Positions 36,898 to 46,268 are shown, counted from the first letter of the stretch. The stretch is DNA of 52,087 bases from Planctomycetota bacterium (GCA_003671255.1 QWPF01000009.1:1-52087), one strand, 5' to 3'. Notes: generated by a model from the sequence alone, not told the origin. Numbers and translations: made by a program.

Positions 36898-38384
36898 TCT
36901 ACTTGGATTTTAGCTTTTCCTATAAAGTTCTGTAAACCTGCAATGGGTGCCAAAGATTCAACCTCGTTGTAATTATGATGCGAAATCTTAATGTGATCTG
37001 CACCCACAAAACCAAAACCCATGGTACCATCCAAGGCAACCCACCTGCCTCGAACATGCGCTTCCGTCCACATATGAAATCCAAACATCGGTTCACCGTT
37101 TTTTTCAACATAAACCAACCCATGCGCAATCCTACTGGGTATCCCTTCAGACCTACATATAGCGGCTAAAAGAATGGCGGCATGCCTGCAATCACCGCGG
37201 GGGTTCTTAGCTATATCAGATGCGCATCCAAAAGGGGGCTGATTATCAAACATCATTTTGCGCCTGACCAGTTTCTCTAACATGACCGCTTTTCGCCATG
37301 GGTCGATCTCTAAGAAATTAACTTCCCGTGTAAAATTCTTCAGAGCGGGGTTATCCCAATCAATGTACTTAGAAGGTGCCATCTCTTCTGCACTTGGGGC
37401 GTTGCTAGCTGGAACATCGTCAGGCAAGCGAAAAGCCCGGACATCGAGTGTAAAAGAAGTATTTGTTTTTTTTACAATTTTCTGTCGTTCGTCCTCAACT
37501 AAAGGAGGTTCTCCATTCAAATCAAGGCCAGATATCAAATACGAAGTGTTTAAAGAAGATTTGGCAGCGTTAAGGCGCCTGTTGATAGGAATAAAAGACG
37601 CTTTACCAATATCGAACATCTGCTTTGGGGAACGATTGGGAACAAAGGCAGATTTAGTGCGAACCAGACTGATATCACCTATGCCATCCATTTCAGTTTC
37701 AGCAAACAAGACTTTTTGATTTACATCAAGGAAATAGAGTGTTTTAGGCAACTGTAAAGAAAGATTCCCTGCAATTATTTTTTGGGGAGACATAAGAACA
37801 GTCCAGGCCACCGGATCTTTCGAATCAACAGGCGTTTTTTTTGTTGCTACAACATCATGGGTCACAAAACGATTAACCACTGCTTGATAGCAATCGAATT
37901 GAAGATGTTCATTATCTGTCCATTTTTTCCCACTGATCATTTGTTCTTTGCCCAGAGGACCGAAGCCGTCAATATCCCACGGGATTATTCTCTCTTTATT
38001 ATTTTCGACCCACACGCGAAAAGTAGTGCCATCTCTTTGTCCGGATAATTCCAAAGTTTGTTTAGGCCCCTGAAACTGTTTCATTGAAATACGGTGTACC
38101 GTTCCAATTAAATCCATTTCTTGTGCTTCAATCATTCGCAGGGAAACGATCGAGCCAAACCGCTGCAGAGTAAGATTGGTTTCTTTTTGCAGCTTAACTC
38201 CGGTTTTCTTACCATTTTTTTCGATGGGTATTGAAGAAACAGACACAAAACCAAGTTGACTTTCGCCTTTAAAGATTTCTTCCCGGTATCCATTGGGAAT
38301 CATGCTGCCCAAAGGAACGGGTTCTGATTTTGCGTTTTGTAGAGGTAATAGAAGCGAAAGGGTTAAAATCAAACAGGTGTTCAT
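36894..38384 (-). CDS. Secreted transglutaminase-like protein (copy B)
   Basis: A 496-residue protein with a signal peptide (MNTCLILTLSLLLPLQ), a beta-rich N-terminal region, and a C-terminal transglutaminase-like domain with C399 in GDCRHAA, H437 in FHMWTEA and D452 in ALDGTM. Cys-His and His-Asp spacings (38 and 15) are the same as in the 28062-29555 protein, and total length differs by one residue. It stands alone, convergent with the Ycf48 gene and divergent from the 38824 gene. Peptide hydrolysis or crosslinking at the envelope is inferred from the fold only. Confidence 0.8.
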   Translation of the reverse strand: MNTCLILTLSLLLPLQNAKSEPVPLGSMIPNGYREEIFKGESQLGFVSVSSIPIEKNGKKTGVKLQKETNLTLQRFGSIVSLRMIEAQEMDLIGTVHRISMKQFQGPKQTLELSGQRDGTTFRVWVENNKERIIPWDIDGFGPLGKEQMISGKKWTDNEHLQFDCYQAVVNRFVTHDVVATKKTPVDSKDPVAWTVLMSPQKIIAGNLSLQLPKTLYFLDVNQKVLFAETEMDGIGDISLVRTKSAFVPNRSPKQMFDIGKASFIPINRRLNAAKSSLNTSYLISGLDLNGEPPLVEDERQKIVKKTNTSFTLDVRAFRLPDDVPASNAPSAEEMAPSKYIDWDNPALKNFTREVNFLEIDPWRKAVMLEKLVRRKMMFDNQPPFGCASDIAKNPRGDCRHAAILLAAICRSEGIPSRIAHGLVYVEKNGEPMFGFHMWTEAHVRGRWVALDGTMGFGFVGADHIKISHHNYNEVESLAPIAGLQNFIGKAKIQVD

Positions 38385-38823
38385 AATCGGGTTCTTTCAA
38401 TAGAAAACATCACACTTTCTGCATCGAATATCTAAGGATGGGGCTTGCGATTGGATTGGATTTTTTTGAGTTTTACTTGATTATTACTGGGTCATTTAAC
38501 AAGTTGAGTGGTTAATCTAATCAGTTAAGAACAACCTAAAAAGCAAGCTGGGCAAGATGAATCGAGTCTGCTTCTGATGGTTTGGGAAATACAAGTAAAA
38601 GTTTACGATTATTCGCTTTTATTTGACTCGATTTATCTTCTTTTCACTGTTTAATGAAAATACATTCAAGAAAGAAATATAAATAATAAATAGAACCTTG
38701 TGTTTCTGGCATTCGTAGTGTTTGCATCATATGTTGGTGTTGTTCAGTGAGTTCCTAATTTCCCATCTGACCTGGAACTTGTTGAACTAGATCCCGTGTT
38801 GTTTTTAAGAAGAAAGCAGAATC
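38385..38823. other. Long intergenic region without recognised features
   Basis: A 439-base AT-rich gap between divergent genes. I see no open frame of note, tRNA, riboswitch or convincing promoter pair. AAGAAGAAAG near the right edge may serve as the ribosome binding site of the next gene. Confidence 0.5.
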
Positions 38824-39411
38824 ATGTCTAATAGCTTTGCTTTTTCTCAGGCCGCTTATCCTGCAGAAGAATTAAATGTTTCTTTTGCTAACGGATACCG
38901 CAAAAGCGTTTTCACCGACTCTCTTACCCAGCAAGATATTCCCATGCTGGCTATTAGTGTCTCTAAGGAACATGTTTTTGACATCTTCCTGCAACTTACC
39001 GACCTTCTAGGTAGCACTGTTGATGTTATCTTGGAATCAAGCCATGGCTCGAAAATTTCGAAACATGTTGATTTACACAGGGAAGAAATTGACCTGCCCA
39101 TTTTACAAAGCTATTTGCAAGAGTATGAACAAACGATTTCCAATGATGGTTGCTCCGGTATTGCAGTAATGGCAAAGGGCAAACCCATGGAAGTTCAGTT
39201 CGATGAACACAAAATCATTGTGGTTTACGCCCAGAACATTGCAGAGTTCGAAAAAGTACTTCAATTAAACCACATCCGAAGGAACGACACCCTTCCCGTT
39301 GTTAACGATTTCGAACACTTTCATTCCACCAGTGATGAATACGAAGACCAGTTTATCCAATTGACCGAAATCCTTGGATGCGCCGAACCCGCAGAATCCA
39401 ATAGCTGGTAA
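38824..39411 (+). CDS. Hypothetical protein, unrecognised family
   Basis: A 195-residue, acidic, soluble-looking protein with no signal peptide or membrane helix. Alternating strand/helix segments are visible (AISVSKEHVFDIFLQLTDLLG; CSGIAVMAKGKPMEVQFDEHKIIVVYAQ). The C-terminal part is rich in Asp, Glu and His (NDFEHFHSTSDEYEDQ). I cannot assign a family; its preservation as a full-length frame with a purine-rich upstream sequence indicates a real gene. It ends 5 bases from the convergent LarA-like gene, with no terminator between. Confidence 0.6.
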   Translation: MSNSFAFSQAAYPAEELNVSFANGYRKSVFTDSLTQQDIPMLAISVSKEHVFDIFLQLTDLLGSTVDVILESSHGSKISKHVDLHREEIDLPILQSYLQEYEQTISNDGCSGIAVMAKGKPMEVQFDEHKIIVVYAQNIAEFEKVLQLNHIRRNDTLPVVNDFEHFHSTSDEYEDQFIQLTEILGCAEPAESNSW

Positions 39412-39416
39412 GCTGG

Positions 39417-40688
39417 TTACTCGACGCAAGCAAGCACATACGGCCCCTTGGGAATTACCGCAATCCGTGCTGAGGGGCCATACTCTTGCAAGCTGTCAGC
39501 AATCGCTTGTTCAACCGAATCAATTGGGGTTACATGGCATTTGCTTAAAACAGAATGCTCTAATCCCTTTGAAAATACTTTGACTTTACACTTTTCAATA
39601 ACCTTGGCGAATTCTTCTAGTTGCCATTGATCCATAACAAAATAATCCGTTTCGAGGATTCGTTTTTTAAAGGCTTTAAGATCAGGGTTTTCGCTAAGAA
39701 CCTGCTGAAACTCTGGGCTTCCAAGGCCTTCAGTCAAGCTTGCAACCAGAATGATGGTTCCGCCTTTTTTAAGAATGGGCAAAGCACCGATCAAGCCTTT
39801 GACTGCTTGATACCAAGTAATATCTAAAGGGTAACCAGCGCAACTGGTAAGTACAATATCCACGGGTTCTTTGATTGCAACCCGTACTACCTGCCTCACA
39901 AAGGAAACCCCTGCTTCCCAAGCTTTGATCATGTCCCCTGCACCTGCCCAGGTTATCTGCCTGTTCCCATCCACACATACATTAACAATAAAATCACAGC
40001 CACTCATAAGGGCAATATAAGTATTCTCTTCATGAACCGGATTCCCTTCAACAATGCCACAATCAGCGTTGGGGTGTTCAAGGAATTTAGGCCCGTGCCA
40101 AACTTTAACAGTTTCAATGCCCGCAATGCCGGGGCAAATGACTTTTCTGCCTCCGCTATACCCCGCCATCAAATGGGGCTCAATAAGCCCGGTTGTAATT
40201 TTAAGTTCAGCTCTTATGTAGCGGGAATCAATGTAGACGGGAACGCCCTTGGGAGTAATCCCAAGGTAATCATGCTCGGAGGTTTCTTTCCCGTGATGAT
40301 TTTCTACCCGATAGTTATTGGCAATATCTTCCCCCACCAATTCAACCAATTCTTCACCTTCATTAGGGCGATGCAATCCAGTTGCGATAAGAATGGTGAT
40401 TCCACTGCGGGGCACCCCTGCATCCTCAATCGTTTTAAGAATTTGTGGAAGAATCACTTTATTAGGTACAGGCCGGGTAATATCACAGATTAAAATACAT
40501 GCTGTTTTCTTTCCTTTGGCAATCTCCGCCAAGGGTTTTGAACCTATTGGATGGGCTAAAGCATCGGAAATAGCCTGAGACTGATTAGCCAAAGGAGTGG
40601 CATTTTTAATCTCTAAGGGGCCAATAACTTTATCATTTGGGAGATCAACCATAAGGCCCGTTTTGCCATAATCCATCTTTATACGCAT
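39417..40688 (-). CDS. larA: LarA-like nickel-pincer enzyme (lactate racemase family)
   Basis: A 423-residue member of the LarA (DUF2088) family, which uses a nickel-pincer nucleotide to racemise or epimerise 2-hydroxyacids. The residues known from Lactobacillus LarA are all present at nearly the same numbers: H106 (ATGLHRP), H172 ([13 protein letters not shown]), K182 (the covalent cofactor lysine) and H198, plus D69, R72, Y293 and K297. The substrate may not be lactate, since the family is diverse. Cofactor genes larB, larC and larE are not in the window. It is divergent from the small basic protein gene. Confidence 0.82.
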   Translation of the reverse strand: MRIKMDYGKTGLMVDLPNDKVIGPLEIKNATPLANQSQAISDALAHPIGSKPLAEIAKGKKTACILICDITRPVPNKVILPQILKTIEDAGVPRSGITILIATGLHRPNEGEELVELVGEDIANNYRVENHHGKETSEHDYLGITPKGVPVYIDSRYIRAELKITTGLIEPHLMAGYSGGRKVICPGIAGIETVKVWHGPKFLEHPNADCGIVEGNPVHEENTYIALMSGCDFIVNVCVDGNRQITWAGAGDMIKAWEAGVSFVRQVVRVAIKEPVDIVLTSCAGYPLDITWYQAVKGLIGALPILKKGGTIILVASLTEGLGSPEFQQVLSENPDLKAFKKRILETDYFVMDQWQLEEFAKVIEKCKVKVFSKGLEHSVLSKCHVTPIDSVEQAIADSLQEYGPSARIAVIPKGPYVLACVE

Positions 40689-40739
40689 GTTAACCCTTTG
40701 TCAGGTAATGAGATAAATATTTTTTGCTATGCAAATACC

Positions 40740-40768
40740 TTGTCAATATAGACAAATATCATTATATT
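40740..40768 (+). promoter_or_regulatory. Strong sigma-70-type promoter of the small basic protein gene
   Basis: TTGTCA (40740-40745) and TATATT (40763-40768) are 17 bases apart, each one mismatch from consensus. The -35 region is inside a short inverted repeat, TTGTC-6-GACAA (40740-40755), that could be an operator. The gene's AGAGG ribosome site and ATG follow within 40 bases. Confidence 0.6.
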
Positions 40769-40806
40769 TAAGGAATGGCAAAAGGGATATTGAATAAGAG
40801 GTTAAT

Positions 40807-41091
40807 ATGTCGATTGATAAAAGTTTAAAGCGAAAAAACACTTTGGCTCGTTCACGAAATGTGCTAAATAGAGCTGAAAGAATAGCTGTCTTAAAATCTG
40901 AAGACCGTTGGGTAGAGGGCATGGGCCCGTTTAATCTTCCCAAAGTCCGGATTCTGAAGGTGGGCAAGAAAACTAAGAAAGCTGCGAAAGAGGCCCCTGC
41001 AGCTGGCGCCGCTGCTCCCGCCGCTGGTGACAAAAAAGCTGCCGCTGGTGACAAAAAAGCCGCTCCCGAAAAGAAGGGCGATAAGAAGTAA
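40807..41091 (+). CDS. Small basic protein, TIGR04137-like
   Basis: A 94-residue, very basic protein. The first 55 residues ([29 protein letters not shown] and [15 protein letters not shown]) match a short basic family found in Planctomycetes, Verrucomicrobia and Chlamydiae, which I recall as TIGR04137. The rest is an Ala/Lys/Pro/Gly tail with AAGDKKA units that resembles histone-H1-like bacterial tails. A role with nucleic acids or the ribosome is inferred from charge only. It is monocistronic: a strong promoter lies ahead and a strong terminator behind. Confidence 0.8.
   Translation: MSIDKSLKRKNTLARSRNVLNRAERIAVLKSEDRWVEGMGPFNLPKVRILKVGKKTKKAAKEAPAAGAAAPAAGDKKAAAGDKKAAPEKKGDKK
41020..41061 (+). 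repeat. Tandem 21-bp repeat in the small basic protein gene
   Basis: Two adjacent 21-base units (41020-41040, 41041-41061) differ only at the last base and encode AAGDKKA twice in the basic tail. Such units change copy number easily by slippage. Confidence 0.85.
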
Positions 41092-41116
41092 TAATGCCCG
41101 TCAGTTTCATTTGCAT

Positions 41117-41154
41117 AAAGCGGCAGGCTAAGTAGCCCACCGCTTTTTTATTTT
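41117..41154 (+). terminator. Rho-independent terminator of the small basic protein gene
   Basis: AAAGCGG (41117-41123) pairs with CCGCTTT (41140-41146), with an inner GGCT/AGCC stem and a 4-base loop. TTTATTTT follows. It ends about 10 bases ahead of the next gene's ATG. Confidence 0.88.
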
Positions 41155-41164
41155 GAGAGACTCA

Positions 41165-42106
41165 ATGACGCAAGCTCATTCGGTAATTCTTAAAATTGAT
41201 GGTCTCACTAAATTGCACGGTCAATTCAAAGCTTTAAATTCAATCTCATTCAATATCAACCGCGGTGAAATTTTCGGACTCCTTGGCCCCAATGGCGCAG
41301 GAAAATCCACTCTCCTTTCCATTCTTGCGGGCAGCAGTAAACCCCATACTGGCACTGCCTGCTTTGATGGTATGCAAATCCAGCCAAACAATTTAAAGCT
41401 AAGGGCCCGTATTGGCCTAGTGCCTCAAGACTTTGCTTTCTATGAAGATTTAACTGCAAAAGAAAACCTTGTCTTTTTCGGGAACCTTTATGGACTTCAA
41501 GGAACTTTACTCACTAAAAAGGTTAATGAAATACTAGAGATCATTGGGCTCGATGATGGAAAAGCCAACCAATACTCAAAATATTTTTCAGGGGGCATGA
41601 AAAGAAGATTAAACTTAGGCATCGCACTGGTTCATTCGCCCGAAGTTTTGATGCTCGATGAGCCAACGGTTGGAGTTGACCCGCAATCAAGAAATAGAAT
41701 TTTTGAAGCAATTAAAACGATTAATGCCACGGGAACCACCATTATCTACACCACGCATTACATGGAAGAAGCGGAATCCCTTTGCAACAGGATAGCCATT
41801 CTGGATCATGGCGAGATCATTGCTTGCGATACCCTGCAAAATCTGCTTTCTTTGACTAAGACTACGATAAATTTTAGCATCATTGAAAATGATCAAACAA
41901 AAGCAGGGTTATTACAACAAAAACTACCCACATTAAAACAAGCGACTTTACAAGGAAGCTATTCTTTAGCTTCACACAATAACCCAACTCCCGAAATTAT
42001 TAACCTTTTAGTAAATGAAAAAATCCAGATAATAAGTATGCAACTAGATTCTCCTAATCTGGAAAAGGTTTTTCTTAGCCTTACAGGGCGACATCTTAGA
42101 GATTAA
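41165..42106 (+). CDS. ABC-2 type transporter, ATP-binding protein
   Basis: A 313-residue ATPase of the CcmA/DrrA class. Walker A GPNGAGKST (about 42-50), signature FSGGMKRRLNLGIAL, Walker B VLMLDEPTVGVDP and H-loop TTHYMEEAE are intact, and a C-terminal domain of about 90 residues follows. It pairs with the permease that starts 10 bases after its stop. The frame extends to a TTG at 41153 within the terminator's tail; the ATG at 41165 is the likelier start. Substrate unknown: possibly lipid, polysaccharide or drug. Confidence 0.9.
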   Translation: MTQAHSVILKIDGLTKLHGQFKALNSISFNINRGEIFGLLGPNGAGKSTLLSILAGSSKPHTGTACFDGMQIQPNNLKLRARIGLVPQDFAFYEDLTAKENLVFFGNLYGLQGTLLTKKVNEILEIIGLDDGKANQYSKYFSGGMKRRLNLGIALVHSPEVLMLDEPTVGVDPQSRNRIFEAIKTINATGTTIIYTTHYMEEAESLCNRIAILDHGEIIACDTLQNLLSLTKTTINFSIIENDQTKAGLLQQKLPTLKQATLQGSYSLASHNNPTPEIINLLVNEKIQIISMQLDSPNLEKVFLSLTGRHLRD

Positions 42107-42116
42107 TTCACAAAAC

Positions 42117-43622
42117 ATGCAAAGCTTTATTATTGCAAAAAAAGAGCTGAAGCTTTTAATCAGAGATAAACTCACTGCAACGGTTTTGTTTGTACTCCCC
42201 TTCGCAATGATTCTCATTCTTGGCCTGCTTTTAGGCGAAGGATTTGGACAAAAAAACGATGACCTCATGCGCATTAGTGTTTTAAATCTCGACAAAGGTC
42301 TGGGACTAAACAACAAACCCTGGGCAGAGCATGCAATCGACGATATGGTTTCTACTCCCAACATCAAAGTCGAAATCATTCAAACCAAAGAACTTGCAAA
42401 CGAACTTGTAAAAACAGGCAAAAGAGCCGCGGTCATCATCTTTAATCAAGATTTTAGTGACCGAGTCAACGAATGCTCTTTTCTTTCTACGGGCGTTAAT
42501 CCTTTCCACCGCGATGGAATCTATCTGGAAAAATTACAAGTTTCAATTGTCAAAGATAACAAGCAACCCGCAACTTCAGCAATCATAGAAAGCGTATGCC
42601 AGATTGCATTATTAAGAATTGTCATGCCTTGGATGATAGGCAAAGCATTTGAAAAACTAGGGGATCCAGAATTTATCGAACTTTTAGGCAAAGAAGTTTC
42701 GCTGCCAATCCCCCCTTCTTTACGCTTGTTAATGCCCAAAGAAAAAATCCCGCTGGGTGAGTTACTAGAACTTGCATCAGGAAAAGATGTTGTTCTAGCC
42801 AAAAATTATCGTGAAAAAGTTGGTCAAGGAATACAAACAGCACTTACCGGGCAATTCAAAAACTACAATCTTACAGGTAAATCTTGGGCCTCACTTACAC
42901 GGTCCATCAATAATACTGAAACGGTAAAAACTCTAACTACCTTTCAAAATGATGATGGCACGGGAATTCTTAAACGCGGAGCTATTCGATATCAAATCCT
43001 CGTACCTTCTTTCACCGTGATGTTTGCATTTAGCCTTATTCTGATTTCAGGATGGATATTTGTCGCAGAAAAAAGACAGGGAACTTTTAATCGGCTACTT
43101 TCCTCTCCTGTTTCTACTCCAAGCATTCTTCTAGGAAAATTTCTTCCCACCGTGATTATTTCTTTATTCCAGATTTTCTTTCTTTTGGCACTCGGGAAAG
43201 TTTTACTAGGCTTAAAAATCGGTTTGCCTACTTGGTCTCTTACAGATTGGGCCATCGCCTTAATCATCCTCCCAATTGCTACTTCGTTTTGCGTTGCTTC
43301 TTTTTCCCTGCTCATTGGGTTGTTATCCAAAAACGAAACCCAACTTGCCCTATTTAGTTCTGTTCCTGTTTGCCTCTTCGCTTTGATAGGCGGGTGCATC
43401 TTCCCCTGGGAAATGATGCCAGATAATGCCAAAACCTTGGCTTTTCTTACACCTCAAGGATGGGCCTTGGACGCCTTCAGGGAAATAATGCCTTCTTCTT
43501 TTGATAACACCACTGATTTTAACCTTATTTGGAAATCGGCCTTGGTTCTTACAATCATGGGTTTTATATTAATGTGTGTTACTTGGATCACTCTTGGAGG
43601 CATTCGTTTTCGTAGTTCCTGA
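42117..43622 (+). CDS. ABC-2 type transporter, permease
   Basis: A 501-residue membrane protein. One helix near residue 25 is followed by a large soluble domain (about 45-295) and a cluster of five helices at the C-terminus (about 300-495), the layout of YhaP/NatB-like ABC-2 permeases. The region RQGTFNRLLSSPVSTPSILLGKF is the typical cytoplasmic coupling segment. It partners with the upstream ATPase in one operon. The substrate cannot be inferred. Confidence 0.85.
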   Translation: MQSFIIAKKELKLLIRDKLTATVLFVLPFAMILILGLLLGEGFGQKNDDLMRISVLNLDKGLGLNNKPWAEHAIDDMVSTPNIKVEIIQTKELANELVKTGKRAAVIIFNQDFSDRVNECSFLSTGVNPFHRDGIYLEKLQVSIVKDNKQPATSAIIESVCQIALLRIVMPWMIGKAFEKLGDPEFIELLGKEVSLPIPPSLRLLMPKEKIPLGELLELASGKDVVLAKNYREKVGQGIQTALTGQFKNYNLTGKSWASLTRSINNTETVKTLTTFQNDDGTGILKRGAIRYQILVPSFTVMFAFSLILISGWIFVAEKRQGTFNRLLSSPVSTPSILLGKFLPTVIISLFQIFFLLALGKVLLGLKIGLPTWSLTDWAIALIILPIATSFCVASFSLLIGLLSKNETQLALFSSVPVCLFALIGGCIFPWEMMPDNAKTLAFLTPQGWALDAFREIMPSSFDNTTDFNLIWKSALVLTIMGFILMCVTWITLGGIRFRSS

Positions 43623-43683
43623 CTCGAAGCCTTTAATTTTATGATGGACTATTTTAACTTTCAGATAACTAAGGTGAATTAAA

Positions 43684-44946
43684 ATGCTGGCAGATAACAC
43701 AAGCAAAGAAATTTACGAAGCCTTGATTGCAATTCCTATTTTAGACCCTCACTCGCACATTAATCCCCATGCCGCAGCATCCAAATCTTTGGAAGATATA
43801 TTGGGGTATCATTACTACACAGAGTTGGCACACTCTTGCGGAATGGATAAAAAATTCCTCGCTCCAGAAGTCCCGGGGCAGGATAAAGTCCGCGAAATCA
43901 TCCGCCATATGAATCAGTTCGACAATACTGCGCAATACTCTTGGTTCCTCGAAATTGCACAGACTTTTTTAGATTTTAAAGGAGATAGAATCTTACCCAA
44001 AGATACTGATTATCTTTGGAATACCGCACAGAAAAAAATGTCCGACCCTTCTTGGGAAACTCAAGTCTTGAAAATATCGAACCTCGAAAAAATCTTCCTT
44101 ACCAATGATTTTGATGACCCTCTTGATGGCTTCAATACCAGCTTTTATATTCCTTGCCTGCGAACCGATGAGCTTGTATTCCACTTCCCAAGAAATAATG
44201 TACGCAACCGACTTGAAAAAATATCAGGCATTAATCCTGGTAATGCTTCCGAACTTACCAAAGCTTTTCATACTCTATTCAAACATTTTACTCAGAAAGG
44301 CGCACGAGCTTGTGCTATTTCTCTTCCACCTGATTTCTCACCAGCAAAAGTTTCCGATGCGGCTCTTGATCTCTGCTTCAAATCTTCAGATTTTGATTCC
44401 CCTACCTGGAAAAATGGGGTCTTTTGGAAGCTCGCTGAAGCCTGCAATGAGTGGAAATTACCTTTCGATTTGATGATTGGCGTTAATCGCAATGTTTATC
44501 AAGAAGGCGTTTTTCAAGGAAAAGATCTATATGACCAACGCACTTCCCTTATCCAATACGCCCCCTTATTCAACTCTTTCCCTACCGTTACTTTTTGTGT
44601 CTCGGTATTAACCAGCAACCAAAATCAAGAACTCGCTAGCTATAGCTGGATTTTTCCCAATGTCGTTACTCATGGCCATTGGTGGTATTCAAACATCCCC
44701 ACCCATATCGAACAAGATACAAGGGCAAGACTTCAGGCAGTTCCAAAAACCAAGCAAATTGGGTATTACAGCGACATGTACAAGCTTGAATTCGGCTTGC
44801 CTAAATTCAACATGTATCGAAAGATACTTTCCAATATTCTGTCCAAGGATTTTGTTCAGACCAAGCGCAGTAGCATCAATGAAGCTGTCGATCTGGGAAA
44901 ACTTCTATTGCGTGGCAATTCTGAGACAATTTTTAAAATGCATTAA
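43684..44946 (+). CDS. Uronate isomerase-like amidohydrolase-fold protein
   Basis: A 420-residue protein resembling glucuronate/galacturonate isomerase (UxaC), which converts uronates to fructuronate or tagaturonate. The metal-binding HxH is H23/H25 in LDPHSHINPH, followed by LGYHYYTELAHSCG and ISNLEKIFLTNDFDDPL. Further family-like stretches are FDLMIGVNR near 262 and SDMYKLEFGLPKF near 360-375. It is about 50 residues shorter than E. coli UxaC and stands alone with no uxaA, uxaB or kdg genes, so another substrate is possible. AAGGTGA lies ahead of the ATG. Confidence 0.7.
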   Translation: MLADNTSKEIYEALIAIPILDPHSHINPHAAASKSLEDILGYHYYTELAHSCGMDKKFLAPEVPGQDKVREIIRHMNQFDNTAQYSWFLEIAQTFLDFKGDRILPKDTDYLWNTAQKKMSDPSWETQVLKISNLEKIFLTNDFDDPLDGFNTSFYIPCLRTDELVFHFPRNNVRNRLEKISGINPGNASELTKAFHTLFKHFTQKGARACAISLPPDFSPAKVSDAALDLCFKSSDFDSPTWKNGVFWKLAEACNEWKLPFDLMIGVNRNVYQEGVFQGKDLYDQRTSLIQYAPLFNSFPTVTFCVSVLTSNQNQELASYSWIFPNVVTHGHWWYSNIPTHIEQDTRARLQAVPKTKQIGYYSDMYKLEFGLPKFNMYRKILSNILSKDFVQTKRSSINEAVDLGKLLLRGNSETIFKMH

Positions 44947-44957
44947 CTAACACCAAA

Positions 44958-46268
44958 TCAGTTCTTCGGAAAATCAGTGAACATTTCGGCAATGGGTTTG
45001 ATAATTATACTAGTGAATCCTGTTCCCTTGTTAAATCCGTACATACCCCTCATCAACTCAAGGCTCATCAGGCCAACTACAAACAATATCAAAACACCTG
45101 GAATAAGAAATATCGTTGGTAAGGCACCCCAGGGCGCATCACCTGCATAAACCAGAGTCCGGCCTTCTTCTACTTCCTCTTCAAATTCTTCAGTAACTTC
45201 AGATACTTCTTCTACAACTTCTTCCACTTCCTCTACTTCATCGATTGCAACAACCTGACTTGAACTGCCATCTTCTACTACTTCTAACTCGTTAAATTCT
45301 GCAGTTGCCCCCATTGGGTCAGCATCGTTTCCGTCCTCTACTTCCACAACTTGGGAACCTGAATCACTATCGCTTGGTTCAAGTTCAAAACTACTGTCTA
45401 AGCCGCCATCTGACGCAGCTTCTACATCCGAAACAACACCACTATCCTCATCAAGGTTTAATTCAAACTCGCTATCAGAACTAGAATCATCAACAACCTG
45501 AGTTCCCACACCCTCACCAGACATCGAACCATCCAACGACAATAGGTCAGAACCAGATTCTTCTACTGAAAGTTCAAACTCACTTGAATCACCACCAGAT
45601 TCAGATTGCAATTCAATCGAGCTGCTTAATCCCTGATCTGAACCATTACTATCATCAAGTAGAAGGTTTGGTTCAACACCAATATTCATATCTTCAACCG
45701 TAGGAATAAAGTCGATCTCGTTTTCAGAAATCTGGAACTCGTCACCGCCATCCAAATTTATACTCGGTTCCGAAATTTCAAACGGAGAATCTTTAGGCAG
45801 GATAACACTTGATGAAGTGGAATTAGATTCGGGTTCATCAATATGTAAAGAAGTGGACAAGCTAAAATCTGAACCCAATAAATCTGGGGTATCTTGAATT
45901 CCAAGCAAGCCATCGGAATCTGCGCCATTAGCAATAGGAGCATCAAATATGGGGGGGGTAAGGCCACTATCATCGAGTGTAAGTGTGAATTCTTCCGAAT
46001 CGCCCGTATCCAGCACCAAAGGCGCGTTGTTGTCAGCAGGATTTGTTGTTGGAGTATCTTCAAGATTCAATGTGTAATCTTCTGAATCTGTTTCAGGGTT
46101 AACCCCGGATGGGGCACTTAATCGGGCGTCAATATCCTCACTTTTAAATCGCAACACACCTCGATCTTGAAAAGATCTAACCTCGCGTTTTTTTGCGAGT
46201 TCTCTTAACTCATCAACACTCATGTTGAGTTTTGATGCAGCTTCTTCCAAGGTATAAAATTGAGACAT
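44958..46268 (-). CDS. HTH-domain protein with acidic repeats and C-terminal membrane anchor
   Basis: A 436-residue protein from the ATG at 46268 (AGGT upstream; a longer frame reaches 46298). Residues 1-50 (YTLEEAASKLNMSVDELREL, then FKSEDIDARL) are an excisionase/MerR-like helix-turn-helix. Residues 55-370 are a very acidic Ser/Asp/Glu region with recurrent FELxLxxSG-like units and SQVV units. One hydrophobic helix (about 385-407) lies near the C-terminus. I recall similar conserved proteins in Planctomycetes; none is characterised to my knowledge. The layout suggests a DNA-binding or protein-binding domain tethered to the membrane on a long acidic linker. Confidence 0.75.
   Translation of the reverse strand: MSQFYTLEEAASKLNMSVDELRELAKKREVRSFQDRGVLRFKSEDIDARLSAPSGVNPETDSEDYTLNLEDTPTTNPADNNAPLVLDTGDSEEFTLTLDDSGLTPPIFDAPIANGADSDGLLGIQDTPDLLGSDFSLSTSLHIDEPESNSTSSSVILPKDSPFEISEPSINLDGGDEFQISENEIDFIPTVEDMNIGVEPNLLLDDSNGSDQGLSSSIELQSESGGDSSEFELSVEESGSDLLSLDGSMSGEGVGTQVVDDSSSDSEFELNLDEDSGVVSDVEAASDGGLDSSFELEPSDSDSGSQVVEVEDGNDADPMGATAEFNELEVVEDGSSSQVVAIDEVEEVEEVVEEVSEVTEEFEEEVEEGRTLVYAGDAPWGALPTIFLIPGVLILFVVGLMSLELMRGMYGFNKGTGFTSIIIKPIAEMFTDFPKN

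Noticed and set aside
45158-46085. Repetitive acidic coding sequence that could be taken for a DNA repeat or CRISPR-like array
   Set aside because: Units are irregular in length and spacing and make sense only as Ser/Asp/Glu protein motifs; there are no conserved repeats with unique spacers.
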